Shown one piece after another: positions 9,461-18,971 of a DNA stretch of 64,000 bases. Under the pieces are notes generated by a model, which saw only the letters and a list, made by a program, of their open reading frames with translations, made no database searches and had not been told where the DNA came from. The stretch comes from Raineya sp. GTDB lineage: Bacteria > Bacteroidota > Bacteroidia > Cytophagales > Thermonemataceae. The stretch is from contig JALONN010000006.1 in assembly GCA_025454915.1 (NCBI GenBank), positions 62,001-126,000 of the forward strand. The letters run 5' to 3'. Each line of letters begins with the position of its first letter. Position 1 is the stretch's first letter. The translations under genes were made by a program, and so were the position numbers.

Positions 9461-10099
9461 ATGCTAACTTTTGTATTGAATCTAATTGTTTTCTTGGCTG
9501 TATTGGGCTTGGTTTTATTCATTTTCTACTTCAGAATAACAGCTTTACAGGAAAGTAAAAAAGTAACCAACTATTTAAGTCTCATCAATCAAAAATTAGG
9601 TTTACAAGAAGACTTTTCTAAAAAATCTGGCAATGATTGGCTGCCTAAACTTAGTGGAACGTATGAAAACAGAGACTTAGTTATAGAAAGAACTATTCAG
9701 GAAAAGTATAAATATCTTGTAATCAGTTTTTCATTTCAAAATCCAAATAATTTTTTCTTACAGATTACTCCTAAAAGTCATCTAAAGGCTAAAGAAAAAC
9801 CCAAAGAATCTCAGGTTATCCAAACAGGCATACAATCTATTGATAACGAATACTTTGTAAGCTCCAACAATCTGGAAAGTACAACCAAAATTCTACAAGA
9901 TTTTTTTGAACCCATACAAAATAAATACAAGCAAATTTGGTTTTTATTCAGTACATTTTTAGTTTTTCAGAATAGAATTACCTTTGTATTACTTTCTGTT
10001 CCAACCAAACTCAAATATGATTTGATATTGGAACAGATGGTACAAGATTTATATCAACTAGCTAAAACCATAGAACAAAATGACAAACAAACTTCCTAA
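9461..10099 (+). CDS. Hypothetical membrane-anchored protein
   Basis: 212 aa, N-terminal TM segment; overlaps dapA by 20 nt. Confidence 0.65.
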   Translation: MLTFVLNLIVFLAVLGLVLFIFYFRITALQESKKVTNYLSLINQKLGLQEDFSKKSGNDWLPKLSGTYENRDLVIERTIQEKYKYLVISFSFQNPNNFFLQITPKSHLKAKEKPKESQVIQTGIQSIDNEYFVSSNNLESTTKILQDFFEPIQNKYKQIWFLFSTFLVFQNRITFVLLSVPTKLKYDLILEQMVQDLYQLAKTIEQNDKQTS

Positions 10100-10961
10100 A
10101 GGTGTCGGTGTAGCTTTGGTTACACCCTTTGATGCTAACTTAAACATTGATTTTTCTGCTTACAAACGTCTTTTGGAGCATACAGCCCAAATAGGCGTTG
10201 ATTATTGGGTTGTACAAGGTACAACAGGTGAATCTCCTACCACTACATCTGTTGAAAAAGCTCAATTATTAGCCTTTGCCAAAGAAAATAATCCAAAGAA
10301 ATTGCCCATTGTATATGGAATGGGTGGTAATAATACAGAAACAATTATTCAAAACATAAAAAATGCAGATTTGGAAGGTGTAACAGCTCTTTTATCTGTA
10401 AGTCCGTATTATAATAAACCTTCTCAAAGAGGCATTATTGCTCATTACCAGAAAATTGCAGATGCTTCACCTGTACCTATTGTACTTTATAATGTACCTG
10501 GCAGAACAGGCTCTAACATTACAGCCGAAACTACTTTAGCATTAGCAGAACACCCCAACATTATTGCGACCAAAGAAGCATCAGGGAATCTAATTCAGTG
10601 TATGGAAATTGCTAAAAATAAGCCTAAGGACTTTATGCTGATTTCTGGAGATGATATGCTCACTGTACCCATGATAAGTTTTGGAGCAGATGGTGTTATT
10701 TCTGTAATGGCAAATGCTTTCCAAGAATTTAATGATATGAGTCATTTAGCTCTCGAAAAGAATTTTGAAGCTGCTTCACAAAAATTATTTAGTCTGCTTG
10801 CCCTCAATGATTTGATGTATGTAGAAGGAAACCCTGTGGGCATCAAAAAAGTATTAGAGTTTCAAGGTGTTTGTTCAGCAAATGTTCGCTTACCACTTGT
10901 TGAAGCTTCCGATAAACTTTCTGAGCAAATTAAAAAAGGCTTAGATGAGTTGAAAAAGTAA
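10080..10961 (+). CDS. dapA: 4-hydroxy-tetrahydrodipicolinate synthase
   Basis: GTTGESPTTT, YYNKPSQRGIIAHY, PIVLYNVPGRTGSNI, IIATKEASGNL motifs. Confidence 0.97.
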   Translation: MTNKLPKGVGVALVTPFDANLNIDFSAYKRLLEHTAQIGVDYWVVQGTTGESPTTTSVEKAQLLAFAKENNPKKLPIVYGMGGNNTETIIQNIKNADLEGVTALLSVSPYYNKPSQRGIIAHYQKIADASPVPIVLYNVPGRTGSNITAETTLALAEHPNIIATKEASGNLIQCMEIAKNKPKDFMLISGDDMLTVPMISFGADGVISVMANAFQEFNDMSHLALEKNFEAASQKLFSLLALNDLMYVEGNPVGIKKVLEFQGVCSANVRLPLVEASDKLSEQIKKGLDELKK

Positions 10962-10963
10962 GT

Positions 10964-10988
10964 AAAAACCCCACTTAAGTGGGGTTTT
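10964..10988. terminator. dapA terminator
   Basis: AAAAACCCCACTTAAGTGGGGTTTT palindromic hairpin. Confidence 0.85.
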
Positions 10989-11022
10989 ATTTGTTAAATT
11001 TTTAAAGTAATATTATGATATT

Positions 11023-11385
11023 TTAATGAATGCCCTCATTAATAATAAACTTAAATAAAAAAGAATAAAATTCTATTAGTAAAAAAATTAGAAACCATAA
11101 TACTATCAATATTCCCCATAATATCATATCCTTTGATCTCTCATAAACCCTTACAAGTAACATATGTATAACTATGAATATTGAGAAATATATTATAGTA
11201 AACGCCATTAGATATAAATGTCCAAAAAATGATAAAATACTTAAAAAAATATTTTCTACACTTTTTTGTGATGACTTGATATTCCAAATTATTTCCAATA
11301 TAAATAATAGAATGTATATGAATAATAATACATAAAAACCACTTGCATTATTTTTTCTTGTTTCAGACATATTTTTAATATTCAA
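11023..11385 (-). CDS. Small hypothetical membrane protein
   Basis: 120 aa, several hydrophobic segments; overlaps the end of purM by 11 nt. Confidence 0.5.
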   Translation of the reverse strand: MNIKNMSETRKNNASGFYVLLFIYILLFILEIIWNIKSSQKSVENIFLSILSFFGHLYLMAFTIIYFSIFIVIHMLLVRVYERSKDMILWGILIVLWFLIFLLIEFYSFLFKFIINEGIH

Positions 11386-12541
11386 AAACTCCTTTATCTG
11401 TTTTGATAGTTAATTTTGTACTTTCTGAAACTTCTACTCTGCCTACAATTTGAGCATCTACTCCAAAAGATTTACTAATCTGAATAATTTCCTGAGCATA
11501 TTGTTCAGGCAGATAGATTTCCATTCTGTGTCCCATATTGAAAACCTGATACATTTCTTTCCAAGTTGTTTGGCTTTCTTTCTGAATTATCTCAAACAAT
11601 GGTGGAACATCAAATAAGTTATCTTTGATAATATGTACATTTTCAGCAAAATGAAGCACTTTTGTTTGCCCACCTCCACTACAATGCACCAAACCATGTA
11701 TGTTTTTTGAGTGTAGTGATAAGATTTCCTTCATAATGGGAGCATAGGTACGAGTAGGTGAAAGTACCAATTTGCCCAAAGGAATTTGTTTGCCTTCTAT
11801 TTCAATAGTGTCAGTCAAATTGTATGAGCCTACATATACAACGCTATCATTCAGTGTATTATCGTAAGTTTCAGGATATTTTTTGGCAATTTGTTTACTA
11901 AATACATCATGACGAGCAGAAGTAAGCCCATTACTTCCCATTCCTCCATTATACTCTTTTTCGTATTTGGCTTGTCCAAATGAAGCCAAACCTACTATTA
12001 CATCACCAGCCTGAATAGTATGATTAGAAATAATCTGTGAACGCTTTGCTCTTGCTGTTACAGTACTATCAACAATAACCGTTTTTACCAAGTCACCTAC
12101 ATCTGCTGTTTCACCTCCTGTTGTGTGTATTTGGATGCCATAAGCTCTCATTTCTTCTACAAACTCTTCCGTTCCATTAATAATAGCAGCTATTACCTCA
12201 CCAGAAATGAGTTGTTTATTTCTGCCAATCGTAGAAGAGAGTAAAAAGTTATCCCAAACACCCACACACAACAAATCGTCTATATTCATTACAATAGCGT
12301 CTTGAGCTATGCCTTTCCAAACAGATAAATCTCCGGTTTCTCGCCAGTAGGCATAAGCCAGAGACGATTTTGTTCCTGCCCCATCAGCATGCATGATATT
12401 ACAATAGGTATTATCATTTCCCAAAAAATCAGGTACTATTTTACAAAATGCTTTAGGAAATAAGCCTTTATCTACATTTTTAATGGCATTATGAACATCT
12501 TCTTTGGTGGCTGAAACACCTCTTTCGTTGTATTTGGTCAT
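11375..12541 (-). CDS. purM: Phosphoribosylformylglycinamidine cyclo-ligase (AIR synthase)
   Basis: MTKYNERGVSATKEDVHNAI...HADGAGTKSSLAY...TTGGETADVGD...HCSGGGQTK...VFNMGHRMEIY. Confidence 0.93.
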   Translation of the reverse strand: MTKYNERGVSATKEDVHNAIKNVDKGLFPKAFCKIVPDFLGNDNTYCNIMHADGAGTKSSLAYAYWRETGDLSVWKGIAQDAIVMNIDDLLCVGVWDNFLLSSTIGRNKQLISGEVIAAIINGTEEFVEEMRAYGIQIHTTGGETADVGDLVKTVIVDSTVTARAKRSQIISNHTIQAGDVIVGLASFGQAKYEKEYNGGMGSNGLTSARHDVFSKQIAKKYPETYDNTLNDSVVYVGSYNLTDTIEIEGKQIPLGKLVLSPTRTYAPIMKEILSLHSKNIHGLVHCSGGGQTKVLHFAENVHIIKDNLFDVPPLFEIIQKESQTTWKEMYQVFNMGHRMEIYLPEQYAQEIIQISKSFGVDAQIVGRVEVSESTKLTIKTDKGVFEY

Positions 12542-12547
12542 AAAAAA

Positions 12548-13777
12548 TTATTTACTTGGATCATTTACTTTACCCATAAACATGATATTTGTTGACTCAT
12601 TATCTATAATCATAAAAATAAAGGGTCTATCTATTTTAACCTGTAACTGAGAACCGCCTCTCTCTACCATTGCAATACTTGTTGCAGCTGCAATTTGAGT
12701 TCCTGCTTCATCACATTCCATTTTACAAACATGCTCAAGAACTTGTACTTGTAATCCAGCTTTATTCTCTGTAATTCGGGAAAAATCTGCATTGTCATTA
12801 AATGCATCTTTAACTCCCATTTTTATCATTGTTGAAATAGGATCTGCTAGTTTTGTATCTATTTTAAATTTAGGTAACCTAACTAATGCATATGTAGATT
12901 GTATAGCAGCTCTTGGACTTATCAATTTTTCAGTATCTAAGTTTTTAGATATTTGTTCATTCCAATACTTATCTAAATTCTTCTCTAAAAACTCCATTTT
13001 TGCATCACTGAGAGGCATTAAAATAATCATAGTTGCCACATATTCTTTATACAAAAGCCCTAATGTAATAATGGAATCTTTATTTCTATAAAGTATATTT
13101 TGATCTTCTTGCATAAATGGTACTGATACCTGTGTACCTTGAGTATAAAATATACCATTTTTAGTATTGCTTGCATTAAAGGGTTTTTCCCATTTTGCAT
13201 CAAATAAAGCTATATTATTAATCACTACTTTAAATAAAGTACTATAGCTTTGGAGTATTTTTTCTAAGATTCCCTTACTATTCTTTTTTCCCCAATCATT
13301 AATTCTTTTATGAGTATTGACATCAGAAAAATCTACTGAGAAAATATCAGATTTATAACATTGTTCTATAATTCTCTGGTATTCAAGCAAAAAACTATAT
13401 TTTTTTTGCAACCATAAAGCATTGGCTATATGTAGGTTTCCATTTTGATGTTTTTTTAATTTATTTAGAAACTCCCCATAAAGCTTATGATGTTTCAAAG
13501 AGTCATTTTCTTGAAAACCAAAAACATTTTTTATTTCTTTTTCTGTATTTTTTTTACTACCTGCATAAAGCATAGAAAAAGCTGTAGAAAAACTCAATGG
13601 AGAAAAAACTAGATTTTTATCTTTTGATTGAATAATATTTTTATAGAGTCTCAAAGCAAAAGTGTTATTGCTTTCTGCCATTTGAATGAGTGATGTATCA
13701 TTGTTTTTCTTATAGGATTGCCCTTGTACTAAATTTATATTTAGAATCAATAATACTAATAATATCCTTATTACCAT
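12548..13777 (-). CDS. Secreted serpin-family protease inhibitor
   Basis: Signal peptide, NLVFSPLSFSTAFSMLYAGSKKNTEKEI; hinge ECDEAGTQIAAAT; C-terminal KIDRPFIFMIIDNESTNIMFMGKV, all serpin signatures. Confidence 0.93.
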   Translation of the reverse strand: MVIRILLVLLILNINLVQGQSYKKNNDTSLIQMAESNNTFALRLYKNIIQSKDKNLVFSPLSFSTAFSMLYAGSKKNTEKEIKNVFGFQENDSLKHHKLYGEFLNKLKKHQNGNLHIANALWLQKKYSFLLEYQRIIEQCYKSDIFSVDFSDVNTHKRINDWGKKNSKGILEKILQSYSTLFKVVINNIALFDAKWEKPFNASNTKNGIFYTQGTQVSVPFMQEDQNILYRNKDSIITLGLLYKEYVATMIILMPLSDAKMEFLEKNLDKYWNEQISKNLDTEKLISPRAAIQSTYALVRLPKFKIDTKLADPISTMIKMGVKDAFNDNADFSRITENKAGLQVQVLEHVCKMECDEAGTQIAAATSIAMVERGGSQLQVKIDRPFIFMIIDNESTNIMFMGKVNDPSK

Positions 13778-13779
13778 TT

Positions 13780-14631
13780 CTACTTTCTCTTTTTAGGGAT
13801 TTTAATTTTTGTAGGTTTTTTAATACTTGTTTCACTTACACCATGAATTTTGTCAAACCATTTCTGATCCATTTCAGGACAATGTTTTGCGATGAAATCT
13901 TGCATATATTTTACTTTTTTATTTAAATATGCATCTTCTTTAATCCATTCTTTTACTTGCTCATAACGATGAGTTGCCATGATATATGAATAGACCTCAG
14001 CTTTGTCTTCTTCTAATGCATATCTGGAATAAGCACTTACAAATCCTGCAACAGGATGATCTTTTTCTGCATACTTACCATCAGTATAAGCATCTGCTCC
14101 TTGTGAAGCAACATAAGGATATTCAGCAGGGTTTAAAGCCATCCATTGGGGATCTTTATAGTAAAAATCACCAAAATAATTTTCCTCAATCATGTGATAA
14201 AACTCATGATGTATCACTTCTCTTGCATATTTAAACCCTTTCATTCCAAGATATTCAATATCTAAGTAAAGCACTTCTCCGTAAGCATCTGGCATGGCAG
14301 CTCGGTATTGAGAAACAACAGAAAGTTTTTTGACAAGAGCAATGGCTTTCAGTTTTGATTTTTTAACCCATTCTACTGGATATTTTTGCCACTCCTCTAT
14401 CAATAAATTTGTATATCCATCTAAAGCATTTCCATCTTCTTCTGATAAATTCTTCCAAGTACAATATTTTTTAGCATAATCACTTGCTACAAAATTACCT
14501 GTATAAATTTCTATATTATAGGCTTTTCCTAGTGTTTTTTGTAATCTTTGTGTACTAGAAGCATAATCTTGGCATTTCGATTGGTAACCTACAAATGCAA
14601 GTAACAAGGTTAATATTAATTTAGCTTTCAT
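13780..14631 (-). CDS. Secreted putative zinc-binding metallopeptidase
   Basis: Signal peptide; HHEFYHMIEE (HExxH at nt 14194-14208) and downstream acidic residues; 2 nt upstream of serpin gene. Confidence 0.78.
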   Translation of the reverse strand: MKAKLILTLLLAFVGYQSKCQDYASSTQRLQKTLGKAYNIEIYTGNFVASDYAKKYCTWKNLSEEDGNALDGYTNLLIEEWQKYPVEWVKKSKLKAIALVKKLSVVSQYRAAMPDAYGEVLYLDIEYLGMKGFKYAREVIHHEFYHMIEENYFGDFYYKDPQWMALNPAEYPYVASQGADAYTDGKYAEKDHPVAGFVSAYSRYALEEDKAEVYSYIMATHRYEQVKEWIKEDAYLNKKVKYMQDFIAKHCPEMDQKWFDKIHGVSETSIKKPTKIKIPKKRK

Positions 14632-14704
14632 TTTTATTTTTGTTTAGTTTGTAAATCTTATACAAATATAATACATCCTTACGTTCTAAAGAATATATTT
14701 TTTT

Positions 14705-15568
14705 ATGAAGAGAATATTTTTTCGTAGGCGAATGATTTTTATTTATTTTCTCATTTTCTGGGTTGTTTTTGCACATTCAGGGTGTCTTTCTTTTAGAATG
14801 TCTGAGAAAAAACAAAGAGAATATCTTCAAAAAAAGGGACAAAAAGATATTGCTTTTTTTACAGCCAAATCAGAGAAAAAAAATATTCATTATACACAGA
14901 TAAGTCAGGATAAAAAGAATGTTCTCATCTTTATACATGGCTCACCTGGTTCTTCTAGTGCATGGATAGACTATCTAGCTGATACTGTTTTGAGCAATAA
15001 GGCTATTTTATGCTCTATTGATAGGTCTGGTTATGGGGATAGTGACTATGGAAAATCAGAACCCTCTCTTGAAAAACAATCATCTTCCATCAAACCCATT
15101 CTTGAAAAATATGGTCAGGATAGGAATATTATTCTTATTGGTCACTCTTTGGGAGGACCTCTGGTTGCTCGTTTAGCTATGGATTATCCAGATTTAGTGG
15201 ATGGTTTAGTCATTATTGCAGGTTCGTGTGCTCCTGAGCTTGAACCTAAAGAATGGTTTAGACCTATTTTGAATTGTATCCCGATTCGTTGGTTGATGCC
15301 TCCCTCTTTTAAAGTATCTAATCAGGAAATTATGCCTTTATATAAAGAACTTGAAAAGATGACTCCTTTATGGGCTAATATTAAGTGTCCTGTACATTTA
15401 ATTCATGGTGATAAAGATACTTTTGTTCCTGTTACCAATGTCGATTTTTGCAAAAAAGTGCTTCAAAATGCCCCAACAGAAGTCACTATTCTAAAAAACA
15501 AAGACCATTTTATTGTTTGGACTGATTATAAAGTCATTCAGAATATACTTCTAGGCTTCTTAAAATAA
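14705..15568 (+). CDS. Alpha/beta hydrolase, membrane or lipoprotein anchored
   Basis: VLIFIHGSPGSSSAW, IGHSLGGPLVARLA (GxSxG), HGDKDTFVP, NKDHF; N-terminal hydrophobic segment ending SGC. Confidence 0.9.
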   Translation: MKRIFFRRRMIFIYFLIFWVVFAHSGCLSFRMSEKKQREYLQKKGQKDIAFFTAKSEKKNIHYTQISQDKKNVLIFIHGSPGSSSAWIDYLADTVLSNKAILCSIDRSGYGDSDYGKSEPSLEKQSSSIKPILEKYGQDRNIILIGHSLGGPLVARLAMDYPDLVDGLVIIAGSCAPELEPKEWFRPILNCIPIRWLMPPSFKVSNQEIMPLYKELEKMTPLWANIKCPVHLIHGDKDTFVPVTNVDFCKKVLQNAPTEVTILKNKDHFIVWTDYKVIQNILLGFLK

Positions 15569-15595
15569 GAAAAGCTCCTTAATGGAGCTTTTCTT
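15567..15595. terminator. Bidirectional terminator between convergent genes
   Basis: AAGAAAAGCTCC-TTAAT-GGAGCTTTTCTT perfect 12-bp stem. Confidence 0.88.
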
Positions 15596-15980
15596 ATAAA
15601 CTTTCTGCTACAAACTGCATAAATTCAGTCTTTAATTCACTGTATATTTTCTTAAATGTCTGAAGTTTATCCTGCATTGTACTATGGTCTTCAAACAAAC
15701 GATGCTCAATAGCCACAGGGTTTTCTTGAGCAAATTTTGCCAAAGATTGTTCGTGGATTTTTACTTCATGGTTTAAAATATCCAATTGTTCCTTTTGAAT
15801 GATAAACTGGTTTTGAAAATGACTTATTTTTTTACTGATTTCATCACCAGTATTTTTAGAAGCTATTTCATCCAATCTGTTTTGGTAGATTTTTAGTTCA
15901 TCTGCAAAAAACTTGGCTTCTGATTGCCAAAGCTGATGCTCAAAGTGTAAATCGCTGAGGTGTTTTTTCTGACTTTTCAT
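15594..15980 (-). CDS. Hypothetical coiled-coil protein
   Basis: 128 aa, heptad-like charged composition. Confidence 0.6.
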   Translation of the reverse strand: MKSQKKHLSDLHFEHQLWQSEAKFFADELKIYQNRLDEIASKNTGDEISKKISHFQNQFIIQKEQLDILNHEVKIHEQSLAKFAQENPVAIEHRLFEDHSTMQDKLQTFKKIYSELKTEFMQFVAESL

Positions 15981-16070
15981 ACATAAAATGTTTAATGATA
16001 CAATACTAACTTTCTTGTCTCTAAAACCTTATGACTTTCATTAGCTTAAAGTATGATTTTTATAAAAAAG

Positions 16071-16096
16071 AAAGGAGAGTAAAATACTCTCCTTTT
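16071..16096 (-). terminator. nuoF terminator
   Basis: AAAGGAGAGT-AAAAT-ACTCTCCTTT hairpin. Confidence 0.75.
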
Positions 16097-16106
16097 GATA
16101 ACCATA

Positions 16107-17450
16107 TTAAGCCATTACTAAGTTTCCTTGATAAACAGCTCCCTTTTTAGTCGCTTCTGTAGGATTGGTAACATGCCACTCAAATTCATCTCTGAAGTGA
16201 CGAACAGCAGCCTGTACAGGCCAAGCAGCAGCTTCACCCAAAGGGCAAATAGTTTTTCCTTCTATGTTATTGGCAATACCTACCAATAAATCTATGTCAC
16301 TCATTTTACCTTTACCATATTCAATATTGTGAAGGACTTTTTCTAACCATCCTGTCCCTTCACGACAAGGTGAACATTGTCCACAAGACTCATGATGATA
16401 GAATTTAGCCAAACTCAAAGTATTTTTTACGATACAAACGCTTTCATCCATTACAATAAAACCACCTGAGCCTAACATTGTACCTGTCTGGAAACCACCA
16501 TCATTCAACGATTCGTAAGTCATTAAACGTGATTCTCCTTTTGCTGTCTTTACGATTAAATTTGCTGGTAAAATTGGGACAGAAGAGCCTCCAGCAATTA
16601 CAGCCTTTAGTTTCTTACCATTTTTGATACCTCCACAATATTCGTCAGAGTAAAGGAATTCTTCAACAGGAACACCCAATTCAATTTCATACACACCAGG
16701 TTTATTAATATGCCCACAAGCTGAAATGAGTTTAGTACCTGTACTTTTTCCAACTCCGATTTTTGCATATTCGTCACCACCATTATTGATAATCCAAGAG
16801 GTTGCAGCAATGGTTTCCACATTATTTACAACTGTTGGACAGCCATATAAACCCTTCACAGCTGGGAATGGAGGCTTATTTCTTGGATTTCCACGTTTTC
16901 CTTCCAAGCTTTCTAAAAGAGCTGTCTCTTCACCACAAATATATGCACCACCACCAGAGTGTACATAAAGGTCTAAGCTATAATCTGTTCCTAATATATT
17001 TTTACCTAAAAAACCAGCTTTATATGCTTCTGCAATAGCTTTTTCTAATATTTTAATAACATAAAGCATTTCACCTCTTACATAAATATAAGATGTTTTT
17101 GCCCCTAATGCATAGCTCGATACAATCATACCTTCTATGAGGGCATGAGGAATTTTAGCCATTAAATGTCTATCTTTAAATGTACCTGGCTCAGATTCAT
17201 CAGCATTGCACACCAAATAACGAGGTACACCTTCTGGTTTTGCCAAAAAACTCCACTTCATACCAGCAGGGAAACCTGCTCCACCTCTTCCACGCAATCC
17301 AGATTTTTTTACTTCTTCCGTTACCTCATCAGGAGTCATGGTTTTAAGAGCTTTTTCAACAGCTCTGTACCCTCCTTTTTGACGATACACTTCAAGTGTA
17401 TCTATATTTTCAACGTTGATATGTTCAGTAAGAATTTTAATACCTGCCAT
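16107..17450 (-). CDS. nuoF: NADH-quinone oxidoreductase subunit F
   Basis: LRGRGGAGFPAGMKW, CNADESEPGTFKDR, GAYICGEETALLESLEG, ESCGQCSPCREG 4Fe-4S motif. Confidence 0.97.
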   Translation of the reverse strand: MAGIKILTEHINVENIDTLEVYRQKGGYRAVEKALKTMTPDEVTEEVKKSGLRGRGGAGFPAGMKWSFLAKPEGVPRYLVCNADESEPGTFKDRHLMAKIPHALIEGMIVSSYALGAKTSYIYVRGEMLYVIKILEKAIAEAYKAGFLGKNILGTDYSLDLYVHSGGGAYICGEETALLESLEGKRGNPRNKPPFPAVKGLYGCPTVVNNVETIAATSWIINNGGDEYAKIGVGKSTGTKLISACGHINKPGVYEIELGVPVEEFLYSDEYCGGIKNGKKLKAVIAGGSSVPILPANLIVKTAKGESRLMTYESLNDGGFQTGTMLGSGGFIVMDESVCIVKNTLSLAKFYHHESCGQCSPCREGTGWLEKVLHNIEYGKGKMSDIDLLVGIANNIEGKTICPLGEAAAWPVQAAVRHFRDEFEWHVTNPTEATKKGAVYQGNLVMA

Positions 17451-17538
17451 GATTATTTAAAATTAATATGACTAATGTTCTTTCAGTGCAATATATAATA
17501 TTTTGTAGGTTAAATTTGTTTTTTTATTCACAAAATAT

Positions 17539-18888
17539 TTATTTATCATCTTCCACTTCATCCTCTTTGGGTGCATTGGGGTCAGGGGGAAGTAAAGCAT
17601 CTTTTAGTTTACAAGTAAAACGAGCTGCATTTACTTTCTTTACAATTTCCACAGATGTTGCTTCATTTGCTGCAAGTTTAGGAAGTATTTTTTCTTCTTT
17701 TTCAATCACATCACCAGCTCCATTGTAGTATGAAACCAACAAAACTACATTTTGAAGTTCCATATCTTTGTTACTATTGAATATCTCTACATTAATTTTG
17801 TAGTCTCCAAGCTGATTACTTACAAATTGTCCATCTACTATTACTTTCTTAAGGGCAAGTTCTTTTCTTTCTTTTTCACGTTTTTCTCTAGCCTCTCTTC
17901 TTTCTTTTTTAATTTTATCTAAACTATCTTTTTTCTTCTCTTCAGGTGTTTTCTTTTCATCTTCTTGTTTTTCTTTATCTTCTTGTTGTTTTTCTTCTGC
18001 TTGTTTTGTATAATCAACTGTATCTTTAATTACCACTGGCGAGTTCCCTTTAAAACTCACTTCTTTGGTTTTTTTATCATTAGAGGCTAACAGACCTTTT
18101 ATTAAAAGGATAAAAGCGATTGTTGCTACTAAGCCTGCCCCTCCCCATACAAAAGGCATGTACTTATTTTTTTGTACAGGTTTTTCTTGGTGTGAAATTA
18201 CAAAAAACTCAGACAACAAGTCTGCCTTCATAGATTCACAGGTCTGATAACGTTTATAAGTATCTGCATCACAAGCTTTTGCTATTATTTTTTGCAGATT
18301 TTGTGGTGGTGTTGGAAATAAATAGTTTAATGTTTTCCCTAAAGAATAAATATCACTTCTTGCATCTGTATAGCCTTGTTGAAGATATTCGGGAGATGCA
18401 AAAGCATTGGCATTTGGCTCACTAAATACTGAAAAACCAAAATCTGTAATAAAAACCTGATTTTTTGAGTTGATCATGATATTCTGGGGGTCTAGATTCA
18501 AATGATATACCCCTTTTCTATGGCTATAAGCCAATGCATCTAGTATCTGTATGAAAATATCTTTTCTGATTTGTTCTGTTGGATTTTTCTGAATAAACTT
18601 ATCCAAAGTTATTCCATCCACGTGTTCATAAACAAAAAATATCCCTTGTGAGTTTTCCAGATAATCATATAGTAGTTGTATATGACTATGTTGTAAAGTT
18701 GCCCCTTGTGTAGCCAACGTCCGCATTTGTATTTTTTGAGCCTCTGTTTGTAACAAATGTGTTTTCATTTGCTTGATACGAACATTTCGATTCAAAGAAT
18801 GATGCCTTCCTGCCCAATTACGAGCAATAGGACTTTCTGCTATAAGAGATTGTATTTGATACTGATAAAAATTCTTTCCTATTTCCAT
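17539..18888 (-). CDS. Ser/Thr protein kinase-like protein, probable pseudokinase, with TM and charged C-terminal region
   Basis: Kinase-fold landmarks (VRIKQM, HLNLDPQNIMI, ITDFGFSVF, SPEYLQQGYTDARSDIYSLGKTL) but no glycine-rich loop and HRD changed to HLN. TM segment after the kinase domain. Confidence 0.85.
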   Translation of the reverse strand: MEIGKNFYQYQIQSLIAESPIARNWAGRHHSLNRNVRIKQMKTHLLQTEAQKIQMRTLATQGATLQHSHIQLLYDYLENSQGIFFVYEHVDGITLDKFIQKNPTEQIRKDIFIQILDALAYSHRKGVYHLNLDPQNIMINSKNQVFITDFGFSVFSEPNANAFASPEYLQQGYTDARSDIYSLGKTLNYLFPTPPQNLQKIIAKACDADTYKRYQTCESMKADLLSEFFVISHQEKPVQKNKYMPFVWGGAGLVATIAFILLIKGLLASNDKKTKEVSFKGNSPVVIKDTVDYTKQAEEKQQEDKEKQEDEKKTPEEKKKDSLDKIKKERREAREKREKERKELALKKVIVDGQFVSNQLGDYKINVEIFNSNKDMELQNVVLLVSYYNGAGDVIEKEEKILPKLAANEATSVEIVKKVNAARFTCKLKDALLPPDPNAPKEDEVEDDK

Positions 18889-18971
18889 AAAATGAGTAAA
18901 ACTACAAGGAAAGCAAAATTATAGAATTAGGTGTGAAAAAAGAAGTAACACCCTGAAAAAGATTTGAATTA

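Noticed and set aside
9461-10099. Considered a frameshifted upstream extension of dapA
   Set aside because: Product is a self-contained 212-aa membrane-anchored protein and dapA begins with its own proper N-terminus; ordinary 20-nt gene overlap.
16726-17038. Antisense ORFs within nuoF (16726-16968, 16802-17038, 17166-17471) and same-strand ORF 16607-16822
   Set aside because: Fully inside the strongly conserved nuoF frame; translations are non-globular.
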